Under the pieces are notes generated by a model, which saw only the letters and a program-made list of their open reading frames with translations, did not search any database and had not been told where the DNA came from. A program made the translations under genes and the position numbers. A stretch of DNA of 64,000 bases, taken from Arthrobacter sp. CDRTa11. Its GTDB lineage: Bacteria > Actinomycetota > Actinomycetes > Actinomycetales > Micrococcaceae. Location: the NCBI RefSeq assembly GCF_026427775.1, contig NZ_CP044532.1, forward strand, positions 1,364,001 to 1,428,000, in the 5' to 3' direction. Below are positions 34,518 to 44,727 of the stretch, piece by piece. Every line of letters starts with the position of its first letter. Positions within the stretch are counted from its first letter, which is position 1.

Positions 34518-35344
34518 ACGATCACCTCAGAACGGACTGACGAGTGCCAGGAAAGGGTCTTCTTTTCAATGAACCGCATCAGCAGGTTGATCAATACTCC
34601 GATCAGGCCCGTTGCCAATACCAACGCGTACATGCCGGAGATGGCGCCGCCCGATTGAGCCAAGGCGATTTCACGGCCAAGTCCAGGGGAGCCGATGATC
34701 AGTTCCGCCGTGATCGCCAAAATAAGCGCGACGGCGGCGGCCAGCCTGACCCCTGTCATCAGGTACGGCAAAGCCGTGGGGAACACCACGTACCGGATCC
34801 GCGCCCAGCGTCCCAGCCCGTAAGATTTGGCAGTGTTGTTGGCAACCATGTCGATGTCTGCCACCCCGTAAAGGACCTGGATAAAGACCTGCCAGAAGGC
34901 CGCATAAACGATCAGCATCAATGAAGATTCGATTTTTACGCCAAACATCAGTACTGCCAGCGGGATCAGCGCCACCGATGGGATGGGCCGCAGGAACTCC
35001 ACCGTGGAGTTCGTGGCTTTCCTCAGGAAGGCGGATGAGCCGATGAGAAAGCCAAGTACGACGGCGGCAATCACTGCAATCAGCAGGCCGAGGAACCAGG
35101 CAAGCATGGTTTCACCCACGCTCACCCAGAAGGCCGTCAGCCCGAGGGCCCGCAAGAGTGCTGCAATAACCTCGCTTGCGGGCGGGAGGAAGCGCGGTTC
35201 AACGATCCCCAACCGCGGTATCAGCTCCCAGGTCAGCAGAAATCCGATGATTCCCGCCAGACCCAGGAATTGCTGGACTGGCCACTTGGGCCGGGAGAAC
35301 AGCGATCCCCGGCCCGCAGCGGCCACGCCGCTCTTGCCGTTCAT
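34514..35344 (-). CDS. ABC importer permease, SsuC type (first)
   Basis: 276 residues with six helices and the EAA-like loop AKSYGLGRWARIRYVVFPTALPYLMTGVRL. It forms a probable heterodimer with the following permease. The start at 35344 is 15 nt after the substrate-binding protein gene. The N-terminal ~20 residues are basic and cytoplasmic. Confidence 0.93.
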   Translation of the reverse strand: MNGKSGVAAAGRGSLFSRPKWPVQQFLGLAGIIGFLLTWELIPRLGIVEPRFLPPASEVIAALLRALGLTAFWVSVGETMLAWFLGLLIAVIAAVVLGFLIGSSAFLRKATNSTVEFLRPIPSVALIPLAVLMFGVKIESSLMLIVYAAFWQVFIQVLYGVADIDMVANNTAKSYGLGRWARIRYVVFPTALPYLMTGVRLAAAVALILAITAELIIGSPGLGREIALAQSGGAISGMYALVLATGLIGVLINLLMRFIEKKTLSWHSSVRSEVIV

Positions 35345-35359
35345 TTTGCCTGATTTCGC

Positions 35360-36349
35360 TTACTTGGCGATCATGGCGTCGACGTCGGGCTCTTTAGTCA
35401 CGTAGTTGTACTTCACCATGAGGGATCCAAGCTTGGAGAGTACCTCGGTGGGAACTTCGCCGTCGTACGATTCCATCTTCAGATTCTTGGCGACGGCTGC
35501 GTCCATGTTCATGAACTTCGGCAGGAGGGCACGGACATTGTCCGGATTCTGCTCTGCCTTCTCCAGCGTCTCCTTCATGGCATCTTTGAAGGCCTTTACC
35601 GTGTCCGGGTTCTGCTGGGCGAAGTTTCCGCTGGTGAAGCTCACCATGGTGGGCAGCCCCGGAATTGCTTCCTGGTTCGGGCTTCCAACCAGCACATTCT
35701 TGCTGTCCGCGAGTGCCCTGGTCAGGAACGGCTCCGGCAGCCAGATGGCGTCCACTGACCCTCGGTCAAGCTGGGCCTGCATGTCCGGGAACGGCATCTC
35801 AACAAACTTGATTTTGGCCGGATCCGCACCTGCTTTTGCAGCGCTCTCCATGATGGTCAGGTCACCCTGGGTTTTCAGCGTGTTCACGGCAACGGTCTTA
35901 TCCTGCAGATCGCCGAAAGAACTGATTCCGGACGCCTTAGCGGCAACGACCCCATTGATGTCCTCACCCTCCGCCTTGGAGTTGCTGAAGCCGGTGACGA
36001 TCTTCATGTCCAGCCCCTTGTCGACGGCGAGCATCACGGAGAGTGGATTGCCCACAGAAAAGTTCATCGTTCCGGTGGATACCGCTGGAAGCATGGCCGC
36101 TCCACCTTGCCCGGTCTGGAGCTCAATTTTCAGGCCGTGGTCTTCGAAGATCCCTTCATCGATGCCGTACTGCACAGCAACGGATGGTGCGATCGAGAGC
36201 ACGCCGACAGTGATGTTTTTGACGTCGCCACCTGTCGTTGCTCCCGGGGACGTGCCGTCCTGGCCTGTGACCGAACCGGAACCACAGCCAGTGAGGGCAA
36301 TGGCGGTGAGGGTGCTGGCTGCGAGGATCTTAGCGAGGTGCCTTTTCAT
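35360..36349 (-). CDS. ABC importer substrate-binding lipoprotein (SsuA/TauA/NMT1-like)
   Basis: 329 residues. A lipoprotein signal ends in the lipobox ALTGC (Cys at residue 22). The mature domain has the NMT1/SsuA pattern VGVLSIAPSVAVQYGIDEG, GIFEDHGLKIELQTGQGG and PFPDMQAQLDRGSVDAIWLPEP. Ligand not predictable. The ATG at 36349 is preferred since AAGGAAGAG precedes it and the signal starts there; the frame is open to 36517 through the promoter. It is the first gene of the importer operon, divergent from a MarR regulator with repeated operator-like motifs between. Confidence 0.92.
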   Translation of the reverse strand: MKRHLAKILAASTLTAIALTGCGSGSVTGQDGTSPGATTGGDVKNITVGVLSIAPSVAVQYGIDEGIFEDHGLKIELQTGQGGAAMLPAVSTGTMNFSVGNPLSVMLAVDKGLDMKIVTGFSNSKAEGEDINGVVAAKASGISSFGDLQDKTVAVNTLKTQGDLTIMESAAKAGADPAKIKFVEMPFPDMQAQLDRGSVDAIWLPEPFLTRALADSKNVLVGSPNQEAIPGLPTMVSFTSGNFAQQNPDTVKAFKDAMKETLEKAEQNPDNVRALLPKFMNMDAAVAKNLKMESYDGEVPTEVLSKLGSLMVKYNYVTKEPDVDAMIAK

Positions 36350-36446
36350 CTTGTTCAACTCTTCCTTGAGTTCCATCACTGGCGCGGCGGCGCTCTTGCG
36401 CCTGACGCGGGGCGTGTGACTCAGCACACACCCGGATGTATCTATG

Positions 36447-36529
36447 TCAACTCTTATAATTGAAAATGTCAATAGTTTTTTTTCTTCTTTATGTGCGGCA
36501 TGATTGAGGGACGTCAACTCTAGGATTGA
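36447..36529. promoter_or_regulatory. Duplicated MarR-type operators in the importer/regulator gap
   Basis: GTCAACTCT followed by ATTGA occurs twice: TCAACTCTTATAATTGA (36447-36463) and TCAACTCTAGGATTGA (36514-36529). Each has TCAA...TTGA inverted ends. The second overlaps the likely ribosome binding site (AGGA) of the MarR gene, 3 nt before its ATG, and the first lies in the AT-rich promoter of the importer, so one protein could repress both sides. Confidence 0.65.
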
Positions 36530-36532
36530 TAA

Positions 36533-39387
<2,855 letters not shown>

Positions 39388-39426
39388 GCATCCCCGGCCA
39401 GCCAAACAGCTGAGCCGGCAGCGTTT

Positions 39427-39463
39427 GGCGGCGTCCCGTTCTGTGAACGGGGCGCCGCCTTTT
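39427..39463 (+). terminator. icd intrinsic terminator
   Basis: GGCGGCGTCCCGTTC (39427-39441) pairs with GAACGGGGCGCCGCC (39445-39459) around a TGT loop, with one mismatch, and TTTT follows. Confidence 0.92.
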
Positions 39464-39603
39464 GCATGCTGGGGGAAGACTGCGCGGTGACGAGGTCGAG
39501 GCTCGAGGCACGGCTGAGTTAAATCAGCAGCGCCCGTAAGGCTCAATAGCGTGCGCTGGCGGAAGCGCCGCCGTCGTGGGCCACAGCAGCTCCCACCTTC
39601 GTG

Positions 39604-40128
39604 TCAGTCGTCTTTGCCCTTGCCTTTTTCTTCGCCTTTGTCCTCGTTGCCTTTGGCGTTGTCTGCCGGGGCGGGCGGCGGGGATGCGGCTTCCTGGGCA
39701 GCTTTCGCAGCGGCGTCCGCTTCAGCCTTAGCCCGTTCTGCGGCTGCCGCCTCCTCAGCCGCTTTGGCTGCGGCCGCCTGGGCGGCGGCTTCAGCCTCAG
39801 CTGCCGCCGAGGCCAGATCGGCACGGACAGCGCTAAGGGCAGTCATGATGGTCCGCCTGCGTTCTTCTGAGACCTGCCCGCCTGTCACCGCAGCCGCCAG
39901 ATCAGACTCCAACGTATCCAGCGTCTTCAGGGCAGCGGCATGGTCACTGGCCGCGGCAGCCTGGGTCACACCCAGCACTTTCTCCTGGAGAGTCCGGGCA
40001 GCCTCGAGCTCGATACCCGGATCTGCGGGACCACATCCGGCCAGGGCTGCGGTGAGCAGGAGGGCAGCAGCAACGGGAGCCGCGAGCCGGTGTCCCCGAC
40101 GCCAGTGGCCGTTTTCAGAAAAGATCAC
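39604..40128 (-). CDS. Lipoprotein translationally coupled to the Ser/Thr kinase
   Basis: 174 residues. The GTG start at 40128 overlaps the kinase TGA as GTGA, so the two are coupled. The N-terminus is basic and then hydrophobic and ends in the lipobox LAGC; Cys should be lipidated outside the membrane. The mature part is helical: a 60-residue region (EAARTLQEKVLGVTQ, LKTLDTLESDL), a long Ala-rich coiled coil (AAAQAAAAKAAEEAAAAERA) and a Lys/Glu/Asp tail (KGEEKGKGKDD). The coupling suggests that it interacts with the short extracellular part of the kinase. Not recognised as a named family. Confidence 0.8.
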   Translation of the reverse strand: MIFSENGHWRRGHRLAAPVAAALLLTAALAGCGPADPGIELEAARTLQEKVLGVTQAAAASDHAAALKTLDTLESDLAAAVTGGQVSEERRRTIMTALSAVRADLASAAAEAEAAAQAAAAKAAEEAAAAERAKAEADAAAKAAQEAASPPPAPADNAKGNEDKGEEKGKGKDD

Positions 40129-41387
40129 GGTTCCACACTCTTCTGCAGTTCCTTCAGATGGTCTCCCAAGGTGCCGCTGACTGTTGGGTAGGGGACGACG
40201 TCGGGCGTGGACTGTGAGGGCAGCAGGCTGGCCGTGACCGCGGCCACCGCTGCCACGGCAGCCAGCACCAGCAGGACGGCCGCAACCCACAGGCGTTTAC
40301 CGCTGAGCCGCAGCCCGGACCACAGCGGCTCCTTGCCTGCTGACCGGCGGCCCGAGGCTTGCCCGGCCGGTGCTGCTGGCCCGGTCTGGCCGGCTGCTTC
40401 CGGCTCGGCGAAAGATTCACCCGTGGACTCCGCGGAGACGGTGGGGTAACTATGAGTTGGCGTGATGGACGGCGGCCTGAACGGCATGGCCGGCAGGACC
40501 AGGGTGGCTTCCGGCTCCAGTTCGCCGGGTGTGGAGGCCGGCGACACCAGCGCCTGCCTCAGAACCCTCTCAATGTCGGCGGCCCCGGGCCGTTCCATCG
40601 GCTCGATGGCTGTCATGGACCGGAGGAGGTCAGCCCATTCGCGCGGGAGGTCCTCGGGGATTTCCGGTGCGCGGTGGAGCCTGGCCACTGCCGATTCCAC
40701 TGCATTTCCGGGATACTCCACAACGCCTTTGATGCATTCCAGGAGTACCAGGCCGAAGGAATAGATGTCGCTGGCAGGCGAGAGCGGGGCGCCCATGGCC
40801 TGCTCCGGGCTGAGGTAGGCCGCCGTTCCCACCATGGTGCCGGTTGCAGTGAGGCGGGTCCCGTCCTCTATCCTGGCGATCCCGAAATCCGTCAGTTTCG
40901 GACGCAAGGGTTCCCCTGGCCTGATCTGCACCAGCAGGATGTTGGCGGGTTTGATGTCGCGGTGGATGATGCCAAGGCCGTGAACATACGCCAGGGCGTC
41001 AGCTATCCCGGCGCCGATGACTGCCAGTTCGTCCAAAGGCACGGTGCTGTGCCTGATTCGGCTCCTGAGGTCCTGGCCCTCAACCAGCTCCATGGTGAGG
41101 AAGGGGCGGGGCTCATCGGGGATACGGCTGTCAATACCGGCGTCGAAAAGTGTCACGAGGCTGGGATGATTGAGCGTTGCCAGCAGCTGGATTTCCGCTT
41201 CCTGGCGCTTGAGCTCTTCCGTGTCCGGAGCCTGGGGTGCGAAGAGCTTCAGGGCCACATCACGGCCGAGGTTCTCATCCCGAGCACAGTACACGGACGA
41301 CATGCCGCCGCGGCCGATCACTTCGCCCAGCCGATAACGCCCACCGACCACTTCATTCCTGATGGAGCTAGGCGAATCCGCCACCAT
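40125..41387 (-). CDS. Membrane Ser/Thr protein kinase (PknB-like)
   Basis: 420 residues. The Hanks-type kinase domain is at about 18-290: GRGGMSSV loop, VALKLF lysine, HRDIKPANILL catalytic loop, DFGIARIED, and the SPEQAMG P+1 segment. A Pro/Ala-rich juxtamembrane linker precedes one transmembrane helix (LWVAAVLLVLAAVAAVAAV) and a short 35-residue outside tail, so there are no PASTA repeats. The ATG at 41387 is chosen because AGGAGGGGGAC precedes it; the open frame to 41525 has no support. The lipoprotein gene downstream is translationally coupled. Confidence 0.93.
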   Translation of the reverse strand: MVADSPSSIRNEVVGGRYRLGEVIGRGGMSSVYCARDENLGRDVALKLFAPQAPDTEELKRQEAEIQLLATLNHPSLVTLFDAGIDSRIPDEPRPFLTMELVEGQDLRSRIRHSTVPLDELAVIGAGIADALAYVHGLGIIHRDIKPANILLVQIRPGEPLRPKLTDFGIARIEDGTRLTATGTMVGTAAYLSPEQAMGAPLSPASDIYSFGLVLLECIKGVVEYPGNAVESAVARLHRAPEIPEDLPREWADLLRSMTAIEPMERPGAADIERVLRQALVSPASTPGELEPEATLVLPAMPFRPPSITPTHSYPTVSAESTGESFAEPEAAGQTGPAAPAGQASGRRSAGKEPLWSGLRLSGKRLWVAAVLLVLAAVAAVAAVTASLLPSQSTPDVVPYPTVSGTLGDHLKELQKSVEP

Positions 41388-41704
41388 GATCCGTCCCCCT
41401 CCTGGGTGCGCTGCGGCACTATCTTGCACTAAATTATACGGTCCGGCAGGCGCACTTGAGCCGGCGCTCCGAGGGTGTGAAACGCCGTGCTGATCATATG
41501 GGTGGACAGCGCATTCCCGGCGCACCGGCGGTCCGTCTGCAAGGCCACGATAGGCCTGGCAGTCGGACCACCGGTCACAAGGACTTGTGCTGAATTATTA
41601 TCGGTCTACGCGGAAGCCTCACCTCCTTTCCAAGAGTTCCTGCGCTGCCAAAGGCAAGGGCGTTAGAGCTCATTGCTGCCCATACGGGCTCAAATGGAGC
41701 CTGT
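41388..41704. other. Region between the LAKTG protein and kinase with a compact structured element
   Basis: No gene seen. 41524-41535 pairs with 41564-41575 (ACCGGCGGTCCG with CGGACCACCGGT; the only non-match is a G·U when read on the - strand), with an inner CTGC..GGCC / GGCC..GCAG stem. A second hairpin, CACAAG-GA-CTTGTG (41576-41589), abuts it. Just upstream on the - strand is a full-strength Shine-Dalgarno sequence AAAGGAGGTGA (41629-41619) with no start codon in range. This could be the leader of the kinase transcript or a small RNA. Confidence 0.5.
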
Positions 41705-43498
41705 TCAGGAGGTCTTGCGCCGCCTGAACATCAGCAGTCCTGCCACGAGGAGCAGCAGGGCCAGGGGGACCAGCGCCGCATTGAGGCCCGTCTTGGCCAG
41801 CGTGTTGGAACCCTGGGCAGAGGTGGCTGGGGTTGCTCCTGCAGCCACAACGGTTCCGGCTGAAATAGAACCCGCCGGGACAACCGTGATGCCGCTCCCG
41901 TTGCCGGTGCCCGCTCCCGTGGTGACGGTTCCGCTGCCTGTTCCGGTTCCGTTACCTGGTCCGGTTCCGCTGCCAGGTACGGTGGGATCGGTTCCGCCGG
42001 TTGAGCCGGTCCCCGTACCGGGCGTTCCGGTCCCCGGGGTGCCCGTTCCCGGTGTGCCGGTACCGTCGGTACCGCCGCCGATGATCACTGATCCACCAAT
42101 ATCGGTGGTGACATCATCCAGCAGACCCACGGTGTCCAGTCCGAGGCCAAGGCCGACGTCGACGGCGGCGCCCAGGTCGGCGGTGGTGCCTGTGCCGTCT
42201 GTGCCGGTGACATCACCGAGTCCCAGGCCGAGGCCCAGGTCAACGGCGGCTGCCAGATCGGTTGTTCCGTCGGTGACTGTTCCCAGGCCAAGGCCAAGGT
42301 CGACGGCGGCGCCCAAGTCGGCGGTGGTGCCTGTGCCGTCTGTGCCGGCGAGGTCGCCGAGTCCGAGGCCGAGGCCCAGGTCAACGGCTGCTGCCAGGTC
42401 GGTTGTTCCGTCGGTGACTGTTCCCAGGCCAAGGCCAAGGTCGACGGCGGCGCCCAGGTCGGCGGTGGTGCCTGTGCCGTCTGTGCCGGTGAGGTCGCCG
42501 AGTCCGAGTCCGAGGCCCAGGTCAACGGCTGCTGCCAGGTCGGTTGTTCCGTCGGTGACTGTTCCCAGGCCAAGGCCAAGGTCGACGGCGGCGCCCAGGT
42601 CGGCGGTGGTGCCTGTGCCGTCTGTGCCGGTGAGGTCGCCGAGTCCGAGGCCGAGGCCAAGGTCAACGGCGGCTGCCACGTCCGCAGTGCCGTCGGTGAC
42701 TGTTCCCAGGCCAAGGCCAAGGTCAACGGCGGCTGCCACGTCCGCAGTGCCCTCGGTGACTGTTCCCAGGCCAAGGCCAAGGTCAACGGCGGCTGCCACG
42801 TCCGCAGTGCCGTCAGTGACGTTCCCGAGGCCGATGGCGACGTCGGCGGCGGCTGCCACGTCCGCGGTGGTGTCGGTGACGGTTCCGGTGGTGGCGTTTC
42901 CGAGGCCGATGGCGACGTCGGCGGCTGCTGCCACGTCGGCGGTGCTGTCCGTGACGGTTCCGGTGGTGGCGTTTCCGAGGCCTATGGCGACGTCGGCGGC
43001 TGCTGCCACGTCGGCGGTGCTGTCCGTGACGGTTCCGGTGGTGCCGTTCCCGAGGCCGATGGCGACGTCGGCGGCTGCTGCCAAGTCTGCAGTGCCGTCG
43101 GGGACGGTTCCGGTGGTGGCGTTCCCGAGGCCGATGGCGACGTCGGCGGCTGCTGCCACGTCGGCGGTGGTGTCGGGGACGGTTCCGGTGGTGGCGTTTC
43201 CGAGGCCGAGAGTAACGTCTGCTGCTGCAGCGAGGGCGGTGTTGCCCTCGGTTTCGGCGGTGCCGCTGTTCACGGCCACGTCTACTGCAGCGGCGACATT
43301 CGCGCTTTCTGGCGGCGTTGGACCACCCAGCAGGCCCAACGACGTCGGAGCAGCGGATGTCGCCGCTGAGACCAGGGCGGAGGCGGTGAGATCCGCTCCG
43401 CTTGTAGTGTCCGCAGCGCTGGCTGCGGTGGCGCCGAGGGCTAACAGCCCGCCGGCGAAGAGGGTGCTAAGCAGCCCTCTGCGAAGAATGCAATGCAT
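41705..43498 (-). CDS. Wall-anchored tandem-repeat protein with LAKTG sorting signal
   Basis: 597 residues: signal peptide ending ATAASAAD, then a repeat region made of modules centred on D-(V/L)-x-A-A-x-D-(V/L)-x-x-G-L-G, a Pro/Gly/Thr stretch (PGTGTPGTGTPGTG) and a C-terminal sorting signal: LAKTG, a hydrophobic helix (ALVPLALLLLVAGLLMF) and RRRKTS. LAxTG is the class E sortase motif of actinobacteria, so it should be covalently anchored. ATG 43498 follows CAGGAGACAAC; the frame is open to 43567. It sits 90 nt behind the second SFDPGSSPD protein on the same strand. Function unknown; fibre-like or adhesive. Confidence 0.85.
   Translation of the reverse strand: MHCILRRGLLSTLFAGGLLALGATAASAADTTSGADLTASALVSAATSAAPTSLGLLGGPTPPESANVAAAVDVAVNSGTAETEGNTALAAAADVTLGLGNATTGTVPDTTADVAAAADVAIGLGNATTGTVPDGTADLAAAADVAIGLGNGTTGTVTDSTADVAAAADVAIGLGNATTGTVTDSTADVAAAADVAIGLGNATTGTVTDTTADVAAAADVAIGLGNVTDGTADVAAAVDLGLGLGTVTEGTADVAAAVDLGLGLGTVTDGTADVAAAVDLGLGLGLGDLTGTDGTGTTADLGAAVDLGLGLGTVTDGTTDLAAAVDLGLGLGLGDLTGTDGTGTTADLGAAVDLGLGLGTVTDGTTDLAAAVDLGLGLGLGDLAGTDGTGTTADLGAAVDLGLGLGTVTDGTTDLAAAVDLGLGLGLGDVTGTDGTGTTADLGAAVDVGLGLGLDTVGLLDDVTTDIGGSVIIGGGTDGTGTPGTGTPGTGTPGTGTGSTGGTDPTVPGSGTGPGNGTGTGSGTVTTGAGTGNGSGITVVPAGSISAGTVVAAGATPATSAQGSNTLAKTGLNAALVPLALLLLVAGLLMFRRRKTS
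42160..43215 (-). repeat. Three nested tandem repeats in the LAKTG gene (141, 60 and 75 bp)
   Basis: Period 141 bp (47 codons): units start at 42160, 42301, 42442 and 42583. Period 60 bp (20 codons): 42661, 42721, 42781. Period 75 bp (25 codons): 42841, 42916, 42991, 43066, 43141. All keep the frame and encode variants of one module, so copy number can change by slippage without breaking the protein. Confidence 0.9.
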
Positions 43499-43587
43499 GA
43501 TGTTGTCTCCTGAGAAGTTGTTGTAGGGCGCTCGTGAGCAACCCAAATGGCCGTGTTCCGCTCGCAAAGGGGCAGAAAGGGCCGCAA

Positions 43588-44547
43588 CTAGTCAGGAGAA
43601 GAGCCGGGGTCGAATGACACCGGCGAAGGGGCATGCTCAGAGAATCCGCTGATGGGGTACGCGCCACCGAGCGGAAGGTAAAGACCGAAGGAATCCACCA
43701 AGGCCGCGGAACCGGAGGAACCGGCGGCCGAGGAACCACTTCCGGCTCCTGACGACGGTCCTGCAGGCGCGAGGGCAGAGAGGGGCGATGGATCGCCGGT
43801 GCCGGGGACATCCGGCTGACTTGACTGGACTCCAGGGGCGGCGGTCGATGCGGAAGACATGCCGGCCAAGGCCAGGGACAATGCTGACGGTGCCAGGGCA
43901 GCCCCTCCGGCATTGACGAGGTCGTCCGGACCCTCGACTGCCAAAGACGCCGCTATGGCCGCTGACACGTCGCCATCTGCAAGCCCACCGGCGGGGACGT
44001 CCGAGCCAGCTAAGGGACCGATGGCTGGCACCTCGAGGACGGGCAGTGAGACGGGCAGGGGGCTCACGCCAATGACAACGTCCACAACAGGCTGCAGCAC
44101 CGGTTCCAGGACAGGCACTGCTTCACTGAGCGGCGGAGCGACAGCGTTGACAAGCCCGGCAGCAGCTTCGTCCGCGACGACGGCGACGGGGGCCGAGACT
44201 GTTGAAACAGTGCCTGCCGGCACCAAAGCGCTGACCACTGGAACCGCCGCTACCAACTGATCGGCTGCACCTGCAACGCTTCCTATGCCAGGCTGCAGAA
44301 GACCGGGGGAGGCGGGGGCAGGAGCCGGGGCTGGCTCAGGTGCCGGCACGGCTGCAGGGGAAACGGTTCCGGTGAGGGGTGCCGAAATGGACGAAACAGA
44401 CGACGTCAGGCCGCCGAGCAAGGAACCTGATTCTGTTGAGGAGTCGGCCGAAGCGGCGGAAGTCGAAAAGGTCAGCCACGTGAGGGTAGCGGCACCGGCC
44501 AGCAAAACCGGCCGGAGAACGCGCCATGGCGATAGAGCTTTAGCCAT
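43588..44547 (-). CDS. Secreted Ala/Pro/Val-rich protein ending in SFDPGSSPD (second copy)
   Basis: 319 residues. A signal peptide (LLAGAATLTWLTFSTSAASA) is followed by a low-complexity Ala/Val/Pro region (VPAPEPAPAPAPASPG), repeated short hydrophobic stretches, a Ser/Gly segment and the C-terminus SFDPGSSPD, identical to the last nine residues of the protein at 20800-21732. ATG 44547 follows GGGGGGTG. The two proteins align only loosely elsewhere. It is directly upstream of the LAKTG repeat protein on the same strand (90 nt between stop and next start), so both may be surface partners. No catalytic domain. Confidence 0.8.
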   Translation of the reverse strand: MAKALSPWRVLRPVLLAGAATLTWLTFSTSAASADSSTESGSLLGGLTSSVSSISAPLTGTVSPAAVPAPEPAPAPAPASPGLLQPGIGSVAGAADQLVAAVPVVSALVPAGTVSTVSAPVAVVADEAAAGLVNAVAPPLSEAVPVLEPVLQPVVDVVIGVSPLPVSLPVLEVPAIGPLAGSDVPAGGLADGDVSAAIAASLAVEGPDDLVNAGGAALAPSALSLALAGMSSASTAAPGVQSSQPDVPGTGDPSPLSALAPAGPSSGAGSGSSAAGSSGSAALVDSFGLYLPLGGAYPISGFSEHAPSPVSFDPGSSPD

Positions 44548-44727
44548 GCGTGACACCCCCCGTATCGTGGAAACCGACGATTTCTACAGCGTAAGACCGG
44601 GTTGTTGCGCAAGTCTAGGGAAAATGAAGTTAATCCCACCGAATTGACCAACATTGTCACGGGTTGATGGAGAACTTGAAGACCTTGTTATTTGCCGTGA
44701 CTCGTCTGTAGGGACATGTTCACAAAG

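Noticed and set aside
39543..39824. 93-codon Arg/Pro/Lys-rich frame at the end of the lipoprotein gene
   Set aside because: Alternate-frame reading of the Ala/Lys-rich tail; low complexity and no start signal.
40359..41432. 357-codon frame antisense to the Ser/Thr kinase
   Set aside because: Kinase motifs on the other strand are complete and the lipoprotein coupling supports that strand.
41619..41629. Strong Shine-Dalgarno sequence on the - strand taken as the start of a small gene
   Set aside because: No ATG, GTG or TTG at proper spacing opens a frame; kept only as part of the structured-element finding.
41673..43526. 617-codon Ser/Pro/Val-rich frame antisense to the LAKTG gene
   Set aside because: Mirror translation of the tandem repeats; the - strand product has a signal peptide and sorting signal.
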